64,000 nt of DNA, from the NCBI GenBank assembly GCA_963576565.1, contig OY755038.1:15260087-15324086 (forward strand). The letters are read 5' to 3'. The notes beneath the pieces are model-generated. The model worked only from the letters and a program-made list of their open reading frames with translations. It made no database searches and was not told the origin of the DNA. This document shows positions 1 through 11,865 of the stretch, in pieces. This stretch comes from Aspidapion aeneum. Its lineage: Eukaryota > Arthropoda > Insecta > Coleoptera > Brentidae. Position 1 is the stretch's first letter. The number at the start of each line of letters is the position of its first letter. A program made the translations under genes and the position numbers.

Positions 1-879
1 ACCACTTTATTTTTAGTTCCATATGCTTAAAAAAATAACCACAAACACCTGTGTCAAAGTTACTACTGTTACTTTCTGCACAAAAATATTGCTTAGGGGG
101 GGCCATGGCCCCTATGCCTCCTCCCCTTAGAACCACCGGTGTTTTTTTGCTTTAAAGAACTTATTTAGATAAATCAAAATATCTAATCTAATCAAAAAAC
201 AGTTTATTTTAATTTGGAAGCATTTTATTTTAGTAGGTATAAATTACGAACCTTTTTGAAGTATTTATCGGCACATTTTTTTCTGAAAATCTTAGCTAGA
301 AAAGATATTTAAATATGCAAGAGAAACTGATTAATTCAGTTATTTTTGAAAATAAGTTTATATTAGTACGCCCCTGAAGCCCTAAATACAACCCGACATT
401 TTAATAAAGCTTTTAAAAGAAAATATTATGTTCTACAATAAAGTATACTACATATTTTTTCCTAAAAAGTGTAGTTTCTGAGAAAATTTTGAAAAACCTA
501 TAATAAACATGTTTTTTCTAAATAATCCCAATTTACGTACGCCACTGAAGAGCTACTTGCTTTTCCTAACCTTATTGGCCAATACATCGTTGGAAAAGGA
601 ATTTTATTTTCCACAAAAAACTGTTCTTTGCAATTTTTGATAAAAAAGGTTAGTTTTCGAGAAAATTGCATAAAACTAAAAAAAAACAGGTTTTGGGGGT
701 TTGGGGGAAATTTTCTCCGTCCCTGTCGATTTTTCGAGTTGGCAACAGAGATATTCGGATTCAGCGGGGTCAAATTAGGGGGAAATGGTCTGTTGCCAAA
801 AAGTAATATGATTTGCTTCTAGACCGAAAACGGAAAGCCTTTTAAAATAATATGCTCTAAGGATCCCATGCCCTCCAAC
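1..879. other. AT-rich non-coding, no gene seen
   Basis: Low-GC sequence with scattered phrases such as cgcccctgaag and cgtacgccactgaag, also found elsewhere in the window (for example around 12730 and 19915). It is probably decayed element ends. Open frames here are short and show no domain. Confidence 0.5.
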
Positions 880-1452
880 AGTGTTATCTATCTATCTATT
901 TAGCCTTCTTCGATCCATCTTTGGATATAGGCCTCCCCCAATATCCTCCACTCTAGTTCCCGCATGTTTCTTCAAATCGTCCGCTCATCTCATTTGTGGT
1001 CTTCCCCTACTTCTTTAACTTTCCCAAGGTCTCCAGTTTACAATACATTTGTTCTATCGATCATCTTTCTGTCTGATATTATGACCGGCAAATTTCCATT
1101 TTAATTTTGCTACTTCTCCTCTGACATCGCTAACTTTTGTTTTATTTCTTATCTATTCATTTATTTTTCTATCTATTAGCTTTACATGTAACATTTGTAT
1201 TTCCATTGATCTTTGGGCTTTTGTTACCTTATACATGATTGATTTCGTTAAGTATTTAGGTCTGGGATCCATAGGTAAGGACATGAAGAATACATTGGTT
1301 ATACACTTTAATTTTGAGGTACTGAGGATATTTTTTATTTTTTAATATGTAGCTTAATTTACCGAATGCTGCCCAGGCCAATCTTAATCGTCTCCTGATT
1401 TCAGCTGTTTGCTTTTCGTACAAATTGTGAAAGGCTTTCGCGGCCATCGTCC

Positions 1453-1629
1453 AATGGTGGGTGTGCTTGCGGGCTGTTCGGCCGTCGTCATTGGAAATTC
1501 GTTCTCGACGTTTCGCCATCTCGAGTGGATGGCATCTTCAGGAGATGTTGACTGTTTGTCGGCTTCTCGAAGACTGGTGGTTAGTCTGTCGCGGGCGCAG
1601 GTTATATACGCTATGGTGGGCGGGGCGTA
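1453..1629 (+). repeat. Left inverted repeat of Penelope-like element
   Basis: This is the reverse complement of 2073-2249 with few mismatches. It begins aatggtgggtgtgcttgc and ends ggtgggcggggcgta. Confidence 0.85.
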
Positions 1630-1630
1630 G

Positions 1631-2164
1631 AAGATCGAGAACCACCTCAGATCTGCGAAGGATATAAGGAACCCACTAAGTTCTTCGGGGGTATACCGCA
1701 TTCCCTGTACCTGTGGAAGTGTCTACATCGGAACAACCAAACGGTCCGTAAACACAAGAATCAAAGAACACAACGCCAACTGTCGACTCGGACATACGGA
1801 AAAATCCGCAGTTGCAGACCACACACTAAACAATGAAGACCACCGAATAAAATTCGAAGACACACAAGTTCTCTGCGCCTCCTCTTCATACTATCCAAGA
1901 CTCTATAGAGAAGCAATCGAAATTCATAAACACCAGCAGAACTTCAACAGACCTGAAGAAACTCTTAAAATTAACAGAACATGGGTACCGGTTCTTAAAA
2001 ACACTAAACGGCTCGCTTACAAGAACAAAACTGAATCTTGGGAAAGTGACCAATCACCGACCAGCTCTGATATACGCCCCGCCCACTATAGCGTATATAA
2101 CCTGCGCCCGCGACAGACTAACCACCAGTCTTCGAGAAGCCGACAAACAGTCAACTTCTCCTGA
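1631..2164 (+). pseudogene. GIY-YIG endonuclease C-terminus of Penelope-like element
   Basis: The + strand frame is open for 178 codons up to TGA at 2162-2164 and lacks its N-terminal part. It has GVYRIPC...GSVYIGTTKRSVNTRIKEH, which is the GIY-YIG signature (here VYR and VYIG) with the following Arg and a RIKEH helix, then AVADHTL, RIKFEDTQVL and a C-terminal helix with LYREAIEIHKH. These are standard for the nuclease of Penelope-like retroelements, which nicks the target DNA. The frame runs about 90 bases into the right inverted repeat before stopping, so the repeat supplies the last ~30 residues. Confidence 0.75.
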
Positions 2165-2249
2165 AGATGCCATCCACTCGAGATGGCGAAACGTCGAGAA
2201 CGAATTTCCAACGACGACGGCCGAACAACCCGAAAGCACGCCCACCATT
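2073..2249 (-). repeat. Right inverted repeat of Penelope-like element
   Basis: This is the partner of 1453-1629. Its first ~90 bases are read by the GIY-YIG frame. Confidence 0.85.
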
Positions 2250-2884
2250 CTTTGGTTTTCTTTTTTTAGTTTAATAATTTGTCCTAGGTATGTATAATCC
2301 TCTACTTGTTCTATTTTCTCTTGGTTTATTCTGATCGTGATATTTTCATCTGTGTTTATTATGATTTTAGTTTTAGTGTAGTATGCTGTATCCAGTTCTT
2401 CCAGCATTTTTATTAGTTCTTCTTTCTTATCTGTTATTAAGGCGAGATTATCAGCATATCTTAGGTGGTTCAAGTATTGTCCGTTTACCTTGATGCCCAT
2501 TTCTTCCCAATCTAAGTTTTTAAAAACATCTTCTAGGGCCTGGTTAAATAGTTTAGAGGATATTGTATCGCCTGGCTGACACCTCATCTTATGTGGATTG
2601 GCTTCGTTCCTTCGTGGATTTTGATTAATGTTGTTGGTTTGCTATATATTATTTGTTGTGTAGAATAATGGTTATGGATTCTTTCCGACAGTGTTATACA
2701 GTGTTTAAAAGAAAATTTTATTGTCTACAATTACGTATGGAACATTTTTTTCATGTGAGCTTGCTGTTTAATTAAATCAAATAAATAATGGGATTTTTTT
2801 AGCCTTAAATTTTGAAAACTATAAGAGATAATAATTTTTTTTTAACTAAAAAATAGTAACTTAGATTTGAGTAAGAGTTTAGCT

Positions 2885-3247
2885 AGTTTCTACGAAAAAG
2901 GAAATTACGACCAAAAGGCTGGCGATGGACCTGGCTCATAAATGTACAAAATACTTAATGTATTTCTAGCACATTTTAAAAGCCTAACAATGCAGAGTCT
3001 ACTTTTCCATTAAGAGTCAGCACAAAACCGGGAAAGCGTGCAGAAAGTGGAAAGGAATTATTCATTAGAAAGCTCTGTGGACTGCCATTATTACGACCGA
3101 GTTCCGGCGGTCGGCCTGATCCGATATGCCGGGTCACTTTAAGAGCTCATGCATACAAAATTTCTGGCAGTTTTCATATCTATTATTTATGTACAATGTG
3201 TTCAAGCCTTCTCTGTTTTTAGGCTTTGTAAAGAGTTTATAAATTGA
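2885..3247 (+). repeat. ~370 bp direct repeat, copy 1
   Basis: It shares long stretches with 4122-4499 and 4918-5278, such as gagttccggcggtcggcctg and gaattattcattagaaagct. All three are in the same orientation. No coding potential is recognised. Confidence 0.85.
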
Positions 3248-3319
3248 AGTTGCACAGACCCTTCTACTCAAATTGGAGGCAAACACCCGGTGACTTAAAA
3301 TTATGAGATCTATTAGTTT

Positions 3320-3520
3320 CGTTCCACCATTGCGTGCGACAATCATAAAACGGTACGAAAAATCCAGTCAGTTTTCCGTTCCATCCGTTTTTATCCAACT
3401 TAACTGTTTTCAGACTCCTCTGAAATACAAGGATTGAAGACAGGCGCATTAGAAATGATTGGTCTCTCTGTTTTCTTTGTCTGTGTTTATCATATGTTGC
3501 ACTGGAAAAATTGTATGTAA
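3320..3520 (+). repeat. Dispersed repeat shared with 39622-39850
   Basis: Both loci contain atacaaggattgaagacagg and a matching stretch through atatgttgc and ctggaaaaattg. The 39.6 kb copy was later hit by a SINE. Confidence 0.8.
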
Positions 3521-4121
3521 AACACACACATTTCTAGTTTAAATCACCAGAGATAAAAATATACCATAAAATTACATTAAATTTACATTTGTCTGAGAAA
3601 ATTCAAAAACAGTGAATAACCCAAAAAATTAAAATTTTTGTCAAAATAAATTGAGTTTCACCACCAATTTTGACACATGACAAAATGCCGGGTAAGCCAC
3701 GTAAATATACAAATTTTTTAAATTTCCAAAAAAAATTTTTGCAACATCTGCAGCATCTGTTGATTTTCCTGCAAGAGCCTCTTAATTTTTATTACTACGG
3801 GACTGCGGATCGTGTAGGTATATATATATAGGGAGCCTGCTTAGAAAAAGAAAAACTAGTTTAGCAGGTGATTGGATAGGAATAGAAACATAAGGGTTTA
3901 CCCTGATCGCAGCAAATCCCAATGACCTGTGAACTAAAATTTAAAAGAAGAGGGATAACACCGGATGTAAAATTTGACACTAGATTTGGCGAAAGAACAA
4001 ACGACTTTGCTTTAAGGCATCGACATTAAGGTCATTAACTATGTATACCTACTAAAGTACAAGCTACAAAATGTGATTTTCCTAACTTCTTAGAAGTATC
4101 ACGATCTCTAATTCCTAAAAG

Positions 4122-4499
4122 CAAGTTTCTATGAAAAAAGAACAAATTACAAAGGCGGCCAAAAGGCTGGCTATGTGTCTGGCTCATAAATGTACAAAAT
4201 ACTTAATGCAATTCTAGCACATTTTAAAAGCTTAACAATGCAGAGTCTACCTTTCCGTTAAGAGTCAGCACAAAACCGGGAAAGCGTGCAGAAAGTGGAA
4301 AGGAATTATTCATTAGAAAGCTCTGTGGGCCGCCATTATTACGACCGAGTTCCGGCGGTCGGCCTGATCCGATATGCTGGGTCACTTTAAGAGCTCATGC
4401 ATACAAAATTTCTCGCGGTTTTCATATCTATTATTTATGTGCAGTGTGTTCCAGCCTCTCTGTGTTTAGGTTTTGTGAAGAGTTTATAAATTCACATAG
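4122..4499 (+). repeat. ~370 bp direct repeat, copy 2
   Basis: Same unit as 2885-3247, starting at agtttctatgaaaaaag and ending at gagtttataaattcacatag. Copies 2 and 3 share that ending, which copy 1 lacks. Confidence 0.85.
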
Positions 4500-4917
4500 A
4501 GACATCGTATCCCAGTGCGGGTCTAGGACAACTCGCTGCAAGCGTGGATCTGGGTCAAAATCTAGGGGTAATGGTCGACAGAAACACTATTTTTGTCATA
4601 ATTTTTTCTAAAGGAGGTATAATTATGCAACTAGCCCGATATCTATTAACAAAAAGTCCATTTTGCAAAAGCTGTAAGTCAAGGTTTGTGAAGAAACATG
4701 AAAAAAGGCAAAATCTTGGATTTATGATGTCACTCGGGCCCTTCTACTCAAATTGGAGGCCAATACCCGTGTTTGTTTTACAAGATATTTTATTCCAAAA
4801 ATTTCGGAGTAGATCCAACAACTCGATTTGTTTATTTTGCTTTTTTTACAATACTTATCTCTTTTAACGCAGGGTAAAACTAAATATGTTTGTTTTTGTG
4901 TATCAAACAATTATTTT

Positions 4918-5278
4918 AGCAAGTTTCTACAAAAAAAGGACAAATTACAAAGGCCCGCAATTGGCCTGGCTCATAAATGTACAAAATACTTAATGTATTT
5001 CTACACACAAAAGCTTAACAATGGAGAGTCTACCTTTCCATTAAGAGTCAGCAGAAAACCGGGAAAGCGTGCAGAAAGTGGAAAGGAATTATTCATTACA
5101 AAGCTCTGTGGACCGCCATTATTACGACCGAGTTCCGGCGGTCGGCCTGATCCGATATGCTGGGTCACTTTAAGAGCTTATGCATACAAAATTTCTCGCG
5201 GTGTTCATATCTATTATTTATGTACAATGTGTTCCAACCTCTCTTTTAGGTTTTGTTAAGAGTTTATAAATTCACATA
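4918..5278 (+). repeat. ~370 bp direct repeat, copy 3
   Basis: Third copy, with a short deletion (ctagcacatttt missing). A 30 bp phrase, cttctactcaaattggaggc and flanks, also precedes or follows the units (3262, 4738), so the repeat is larger than the core. Confidence 0.8.
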
Positions 5279-5289
5279 GTCCTATCAAA

Positions 5290-6010
5290 AATGCCTCGTC
5301 AAATCTCGTGAAAGTTGATGTGATCTCGTAGGTATTTTCTGCGGATTATGAAACACCACTTTCTAGTGAAATCTTATGAACTTTCACCAGTTTAAAAAAT
5401 ATATATTTAAACTATTGAAAGTTCATGAGATTACACCAGAAAGTGGTGTTTCATAATCCGCAGAAAATACTAATGATATCTCATAAACTTTTACGAGTTT
5501 CTGTTGGCATATTATTACGGGCATATCCGCGTTAAATCTGTCAAAAGTTTACAAGATTTAGCCAGAAATTTGTTGCATGTTACACATCAAATCCCTAGGA
5601 GATCTCACGGACTTTCATGAGTTTCTAAAACCACATTGATACGGGCATATCCGCGGTAAAACTGTCGAAAGTTGACGAGATTTGACAAGAAATTGGTTTT
5701 ATTATTCTCGTAATATTCCTAACAGATCTGTCGAACTATATACGTATATTTAAACTGCTAAAAGTTTATGAGAATACACCAAGAAGAGGTGTTTCATAAT
5801 CCGAAAAATAATAAGAAGATACTTTCGAGAGCTAGTAAACTTTTACGAGTTTTTCTCGTCGAAAAATCTGTCGAAAGTTTCAAAGATTTCAAAATTAATT
5901 GGCCTGATGATTCGCCTCAAATCCGTATCAGGTCGTTCACGAGTTTCTGACCACAAAATCTTTAAAAATCTCATAGGAAAACTTATGAGTCAAATCTTTT
6001 AAATCCTTAT
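5290..6010. repeat. Palindromic/tandem repeat block
   Basis: Units with gtttcataatccgcagaaaa, gggcatatccgcg and cgaaagttgacgagattt recur in both orientations. 5330-5400 and 5410-5475 are inverted copies around an AT-rich centre. No gene is seen. Confidence 0.65.
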
Positions 6011-6416
6011 CAAAAAACTTAGTTGAAAACTCCTTAAAACTGGATCCTACTTGGAAACATTATTAAAATATGAATTTTGCTATGGTAAAAACTTTATAAA
6101 CTAGCTTATATCTCTTTGTTTCGGTTTTTTATTTTCTTAAAATCCTTTACTCTTAGGAAACAATTTGTTAATTGATTGATTGATTGTTTAAAATTAAAAT
6201 TCCTTTAACTTTTCTACAACTTTGCGACACTGGGTGATCCTATATAGATGAAAGATCCCAGTACAAAAAAAAAACAATAAAACAAGAAAACAATAATTAT
6301 ATAATTAACCAGTTTACTTTTTTCAGAATATTGTTCAAAAGGAAACAAGTCTTCGCATTATCCAACTAAATGGTGAAGATATGTTTTGACAGTAACCTTT
6401 TTCAATTTGTGAGAAT

Positions 6417-6512
6417 ATGTCGAGTGATACGGAAGCACGGACGACCCACAGTTCTTCCACAGTAAGAAAAAAACATCATGCAAGATCCAAGTCGGCACCC
6501 AGACATACTTCG
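6417..6512 (+). CDS. PTP exon 1 (start codon and basic N-terminus)
   Basis: The exon begins after an acceptor (tttttcag, AG at 6325-6326), so 6327-6416 is 5' untranslated and an upstream non-coding exon exists. The ATG at 6417 is preceded in frame by a TAA at 6393-6395, which fixes the start. Thirty-two codons follow before a consensus donor (gtaagt at 6513), ending in phase 0. The peptide is rich in Ser, Thr, His, Arg and Lys, with the segment RKKHHARSKSAP. That composition suggests a disordered, basic tail; no domain is recognised. The link to the phosphatase exons rests on strand, phase and the next exon having similar composition, not on homology. Confidence 0.65.
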
Positions 6513-7127
6513 GTAAGTACTTTTAGTTTATAGGTAATCTGAAGGAAAAATCTATTTGGAAATATTGAAAAATAATATAACCAATTAGAGTATCTGTATA
6601 AAATAAAAAACAAACAAGGTGTACATTTAGGACAAAAATTTTGATCCAACAAAAATATTTAATAATATATTACGGGAATAAAGAAAAATAGATATAATAT
6701 TAGAAATAAATATAGAGTAAAAAAAAATCTTTATTTGTTTTATTAGGTCAAATATTAAACGCAAATAGATTATTTATTAAATAGTGGATTCGGTTTTTTT
6801 AAAAGTTTTATATTGGAACCTGTAACTACCTTAGGGTGCGTGTCGATTTAAGAGAAATACTGTCCCTAGCTTCTCTAGAGAATAACTGTAAATTACTCTC
6901 CACAATGTATCCATTTACATGCAGCTCTCTTTAGAGTATCTCCCGAGTGGATACCACGCCTGCTCCCTTGGAAACAAACTCTTCAAAACCAGTTTAATAT
7001 ACTGGTCACGCACGCGGGACGTATCAGTTATTAAACTGATAAATGGATAGGACCTACTTTGATTTATTTAAAACATAATGTATTATGCGAAACTTCTGCA
7101 ATTCATTTACAGCGGTATTTACTAAGA

Positions 7128-7560
7128 TGGTTTAAAGTTTAGGTTTAAGTTTAACTTTGAGTTTATCTTTTGTGAAATGTTTTAACTGAATTTCTTTTAA
7201 ACTTAATAAAAGTTAATGGAATTTTGGACTAATTATAACTACTTAGGTTATATCGCAATGGAAAAAACCGGTTTAAACAAGAATCGGCAAGGATTTCGTA
7301 AAAAAATTGAAAAAACGGAAAAGAAATGGTTTAAACTATAGGTTTAAGTTTGTAGGGAACGAGGTTTAAGTAAAAATGCAGCGATATTTAAGTTAATTAC
7401 TTACATTTTTCAATTTACACTTACTTCCCAAACTTGACATTGTCGGAAAATGTGTTCATATTTCGTAATTTTTATTATATATCTTGCACAAACAAGACGA
7501 AACTGAAAAATAAATTTTTTAATTTATTAAAATGACGTAAAAGTGACTTGACTGACACTT
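7128..7560 (+). repeat. Dispersed repeat shared with 56930-57372
   Basis: The two loci match in the same orientation through ggttatatcg, ggaaaaaaccggtttaa and aaaatgacgtaaaagt. The part rich in 'ggtttaagttt' looks low-complexity. No coding function is seen. Confidence 0.8.
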
Positions 7561-7699
7561 GCTGGACTAAGTACTGGGATTGTCATCTGGTGTTGAAGTT
7601 TAAAAAGAGTAGGTCTAACATTAAATCCAGGATATTAGAACATTTGTTTTAGGAAGTTTTATAATTTTATACATTAAATTTCAATTCAAAACCTATCAA

Positions 7700-8115
7700 A
7701 AACGAATGGATTTTCTATTATGGAAGGAAGAACACAGTGTGCTGCTAAAAAATATTTATCCGCTGAGCAGCCAATTGATACCGGTGTTCCAGAGGGTTCG
7801 GTTCTCGGTACTTTCGTTCGTTGTTTTTTGTGATAATGTGTCTCTGAAGTGGAGTGGTACTGATGCTGACCAGCTAACTAAGACTGTCCAGATAGATATG
7901 CACAAAATAAAGCAGTGGTGCGATGCACACTGTTTAGGTTTTAATATTGATAAAACACAAATCTTGCACTTTGGAAGAAGTTTTTCTGGAAAACCAACTT
8001 CTAGAAAGCGCCACGGATAATAAGTTACAGCGAACTGAAATTTAAGAAGCACATTGATAACTTATGCAGTAAACTTTCATCTAGTTGTCATACTTTGAGG
8101 GTCATTATGGGCAGT
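7700..8115 (+). mobile_element. Jockey/CR1-like LINE reverse transcriptase fragment
   Basis: In shifting frames the + strand gives PIDTGVPEGSVLG (RT motif 4 region, usually GVPQGSVLG), then KIKQWCDAHCLGFNIDKTQ and LHFGRSFSGK, then LKFKKHIDNLCSKLSSSCH. The order is that of the finger and thumb parts of a non-LTR reverse transcriptase. A deletion removes the [FY]ADD palm motif (VVFCDNVSL is what remains). It is a dead, truncated copy in intron 1 of the PTP gene. Confidence 0.75.
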
Positions 8116-8509
8116 GCTTTATAGATATAGTTAACTAAGAAAAAATAATCGATTATTAACCTAATATACTGTGTATTTTGGAGCTAATAAAGCTACTTTT
8201 TGAGGGATTTGATATTAAAAATTAAAAACATATCTTCAAATAAAATTGAATTAAGTTTTTATTTAAACTAGGTGGTCAAATAATTTGTTTTAAATTTTTA
8301 TGGAAAAATATAGTCTAGGTGGACGAAAACAGCAATGATGCAAATATTTAAAACAATTGAATTTTATATTATTTCTAAGCTCACAAAACTCATGTTGATA
8401 GTTCTATTTTTCTCAGTGTAAAAGTAGTTTTGAAGATAAGTTTGGCTAATCGAAACACAGAAAATAATTATTTTTGAAAATTAGACTAGTAAAAAAAGGT
8501 ATTTTTCTG

Positions 8510-9010
8510 GCGGCGGACTAAAAATTGAAAAACAAAAGGTCTAGTCCAAAAGATCCAAATGCAAAAAGGTCGAAATAAAGAAAATATAAAAGATAGAAAT
8601 TACATAAGCTCGAACGTAAAAAAATGTAAATTACAAAAGATCGAAAATACAAAAGGTCAAAATTACATAAGGTCTCATGTAAAAGGTCAAAATTACAAAA
8701 CGTCGAAAGAGCAAAAAGTCAAAAATGTAGTTAAAAGGGAAAATAAAAATTAAATATTATTATATAAAAAAAATTACCCGAACAGATCAGGTTATTTTCT
8801 TTTAGTATGGTAACCTAGGTTAGTTTTGTTTGTATACTAATTACTATAAGCTTTCGACTGTTTGCTCTTTCGATCTTTTGTATTTTTGACCCATTGTAAA
8901 TTTGACGTTATGTAATTTCGACCTATCGTATTTTCCACGTTTTATTTTCGACTTCTGAATTTTCGGCCTTTTGTTTTTTGACTTTTTATCTGCCGCCTGT
9001 TTTTTCCCGA
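8510..9010. repeat. Foldback of short ~16 bp units
   Basis: 8515-8745 is made of variants of aaaaggtcgaaattac. 8860-9005 holds the reverse complement (tttcgatcttttgtatttt and variants). The ~110 bp between them is unrelated. It looks like a terminal-repeat foldback built from tandem units. Open frames here are low-complexity artefacts. Confidence 0.7.
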
Positions 9011-9429
9011 CTAAATATCGCAGACTAATAAATTTAAAACCAAATAAGTATATGTGGCGATGTGAAATATTTAATTGTAGTATCTCTCAAAATCAGATTT
9101 TTATAATTTTTATTTCTGCTCCTACAGTGTAGAGGTAGTAAATTTTCTTATATTTTGTTCTTCACTTTTATCCTTAGGTGCTGTTATTGTTAATCACTGT
9201 ATTTTTCCTACTTTGTTATTGCGTTAACTCCTGTTAAGTGGTGTAAACAAAATAAAATTCAATACAAATAAAAATATATCCTACTGCTATTTTTTGTTTA
9301 AAGGGGTACATCTTAAAAGCCGGTATATGTAGGTTTACAAGAATTTAAAATATATCCCTTATATCCGGAAACTTTTGATAGCATAAACAAATTACCATAC
9401 AGGGTGTTTCAAAATATCCATCTGGTCAT

Positions 9430-10390
9430 GGTGACAAGTAGTAGATATATATACGTCCGAGCTCAAAATGTGGTGGTAATGACGTCACTATAATAGGCGA
9501 ATTGTCTGGGTGGTCTTTTTGACCATAGCCGAATAGTGTGGGTAGTCTTTTTGACCATAGGCCAACAGTATGAAGTTAATTTTGTCTGAGGAGGAGTGTT
9601 GGCGGTCTTCTTGGCCATAGGTCAATAGTGTGATTGGTTTTTTGACCTTGAAAAATTATTATTTCAGTATAATAACAGCAACAACAACACTTCGAAATTT
9701 TAAATAAAATTTACTTTTAATAAAACGAAGTTTTTAAATGATAATGATTGTTAAGTAGCCAGGATCGGCCCTTAAAGCAACCGGATTAACCTCCACTCTT
9801 TTACAATATATGCGATCTTGACTTAAACTTGTCTTGACTTGTTGGGTAATAAATTTGGGCTCAAGGCCACTTATTTTTTAGGTCAATAATTCCTCTCAGA
9901 CTGAACACCTGGCATAAATCACACACCATCACAATTTTTTGGGTTACTAACAAGAGAATGCGATCTTGACTTAAACTTGTCTTGACAGGGTCAATAATAC
10001 CTCTCAGACTATTCGCACCTGCACATAAAAGACAAAGGCCCACATAACTTCGCAATTTCATATCAAGGTCAAAAAGACCACCCACACTATTCGCGTTCAC
10101 ATACAGAATGACCTTTGCAATTTTTTAAGGTCAAAAAACCACTCACACTATTAACCTATGGTCAAAAAGACCGCCCACACTCCTCCTCATACAAAATTGT
10201 CTTCATACTATTGGCATCGAAGAAATAACATATTATTTCTTCGATGCTATTGGCCTATGGTTAAAAAGACTACCCACACTATTCAGCTATGGTCAAAAAG
10301 ATCACCCAGACTACTCGCCTACTATGATGACGTCATTATCACCACATTGCTGAAACCTATATATATCTACTACTGTGACAGATCCTGTAT
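9430..10390. repeat. Foldback element with 'gaccatag...cccacact' units
   Basis: The left arm (9430-9640) has gtggtctttttgaccatag-type repeats near aatgacgtcactataatagg. The right arm (10060-10370) has the reverse complement, including actatgatgacgtcatta. The arms contain three to four tandem subunits. It ends just before PTP exon 2. Confidence 0.75.
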
Positions 10391-10442
10391 GTAAGACATA
10401 TTTTAAAGAGACGCGACAAACTTATCCAAGTATTTTTTACAG

Positions 10443-10560
10443 GTGGAAAAACCAAGCAAGAAAAAGCATTCGAGCTCCTCAAATTCTTTGGTGTCCATTC
10501 CTAATGCAATCAAGCTTTCAATATTGAACACAGGACTGATTCCTACAAATAGAATAAGTG
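10443..10560 (+). CDS. PTP exon 2 (Ser/Lys-rich linker)
   Basis: The acceptor is ttttttacag (AG at 10441-10442) and the donor is gtatgt at 10561. The exon is 118 nt: 39 codons from phase 0 plus one base, so it ends in phase 1. It encodes residues 33-71, opening with KPSKKKHSSSSNS-type sequence and followed by a more hydrophobic stretch (SIPNAIKLSILNTGLIP) that is too short and too broken by Asn and Pro to be a membrane span. It resembles the exon 1 tail in composition and continues its frame. No known domain is seen. Its assignment to this gene is inferred from phase and position. Confidence 0.6.
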
Positions 10561-10829
10561 GTATGTATAATATTAGTAGGGTAAAAAAGCAGCACTACAC
10601 TATTGCACACTTATCGCTGTCATTTTTAGCAACAAATTCGAATTTGTTATTATGTAAAACAGGTAAAAAGCACAGGTATAATTTTGTTTTTAAGTAAATC
10701 ACTCTTTTGGACTCACTTGCTGGCACCATTTACTTAAGGAAATAACACAAAAACAGTAGTGAGGAAAAAAGCGGGTGGAGGGCGGCATAATTCCTGTTTT
10801 GCTCCAGGCGGCCACTAGTCTAGCGACGG

Positions 10830-11630
10830 CCCTGGATTTACCTTAGACACACTACAGTTTGCTGACGACCCAGTAATTGTAGCTAATGATAAAGAAGACA
10901 TTGAGTGTATGATGAGAAATCTAACGGAAGGATAGGAAAAGTGGGGGTTAGCAGTGAACGTGGACAAGATACATTACTTATGTATTGTAAACGATTCAAC
11001 TGAGTTAGAACTAGACAATGGACAAACAATATCTCCATACAATGAGTATGCATACTTGAGTGTCACATTTGATAAGATAGGAACAGACTGTAATGAACTG
11101 CAAAAAAGAATTGTAAATGACCAAAAGGTTATTTGATGCCTTAGCAGTATTTTATGGAGCAGAGAACGCTGTTGTATGGAATGGAAACTTGTCGCGTAAC
11201 AGAAAAATACAAAACAATAATGGAAAGTGTCGAAATGGATGCAATAAGAGGATCAATGAAAATATCTAGAGCAGATCATATAAGAAATGAGACCATAAAA
11301 GAAAGAATGGAAATCGAGGGTGCATAACGAATAACATCACTAAAAGACAACTGATATGGTACGGTCATGTACAATGGATAAAAGACGAAAGATTAACAAA
11401 GCAAGTGCTAGAAGGGCAACCAATAGAGCGCAGAAAAAAAGGCCTCCTAAACTATAATGGCAGCAGTAAATCCAAAGATCGATTAGGCAAAAAAACCAGA
11501 CAGAAGATGATTGTCATTTGTCAGAATCGAAGATGGTGGAGGTAGAAAAACATTCTAAACCGACAAAGTAGTAGGATATTACAAAAGACAATGTAAAACA
11601 AAACATCCCTCTTTACTTGCCACTCTCCTA
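10830..11630 (+). mobile_element. Decayed LINE reverse transcriptase remnant
   Basis: The + strand gives TLQFADDPVIVANDKEDIE (palm motif FADD intact), EKWGLAVNVDK and EYAYLSVTFDK (usually YLG). Frameshifted remains of the C-terminal region follow, with RRKINKASARRAT-like sequence to about 11630. Stops and shifts are frequent. It lies just inside intron 2 of the PTP gene and probably belongs to a different LINE family from that at 880-2640. Confidence 0.7.
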
Positions 11631-11865
11631 AGTGTCCGGCTATTGTTCGTGAGAATTTCCAGAAAAAAAGCTAGTCCAATTACTTTGAAAATGTCATTAT
11701 TCTTTCTTATTGATTACCTGGATAAACGCTTTTCGCGTGAGTTTTTCAAGGTCTTGGAAAACGGAGCTAATTAAGATGAAAGATAAACACATTTCTTACT
11801 GTCTATAGAAACGGTCGAAAAAGATTTTTTAGCCATTTCGAAATCATGTCCATTCATTATAGAAT

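Larger units (their letters stand above)
1421..2250 (+). mobile_element. Penelope-like element, truncated, with inverted terminal repeats
   Basis: Two 177 bp inverted repeats (1453-1629 and 2073-2249) flank a segment that encodes a GIY-YIG endonuclease domain. A ~30 bp tail (1421-1452) lies outside the left repeat. The element splits a minus-strand LINE reading frame. A nearly matching 10 bp duplication borders it: on the minus strand, GAAAACCAAA on one side and GAAAAGCAAA on the other. Penelope-like elements are known for direct or inverted pseudo-LTRs, short tails and a C-terminal GIY-YIG domain, so the fit is good. The reverse transcriptase is absent, consistent with 5' truncation. Confidence 0.75.
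880..2640 (-). mobile_element. LINE retrotransposon, RT and C-terminal part, interrupted
   Basis: Reading the minus strand from about 2590, the frame gives GDTISSKLFNQALEDVFKNL, then an RT palm motif RYADN (usually [YF]ADD), then EDYTYLGQIIKL. After a Penelope-like insertion it resumes near 1415 with AEIRRRLRLAWAAFGKLSY and LTYGSQT, and from about 1240 to 900 with a decayed C-terminal region (KWKFAGHNIR, NWRPWER). It ends in a short ATAG repeat tail (plus-strand ctat repeats near 885-900). This is the standard order of a non-LTR retrotransposon ORF2, truncated at its 5' end. Frameshifts, stops and the changed active-site motif show it is dead. I cannot assign the clade firmly. Confidence 0.8.

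Noticed and set aside
5290..6010. CRISPR-like spaced repeats
   Set aside because: Units are imperfect, in both orientations, unevenly spaced, and the genome is eukaryotic.
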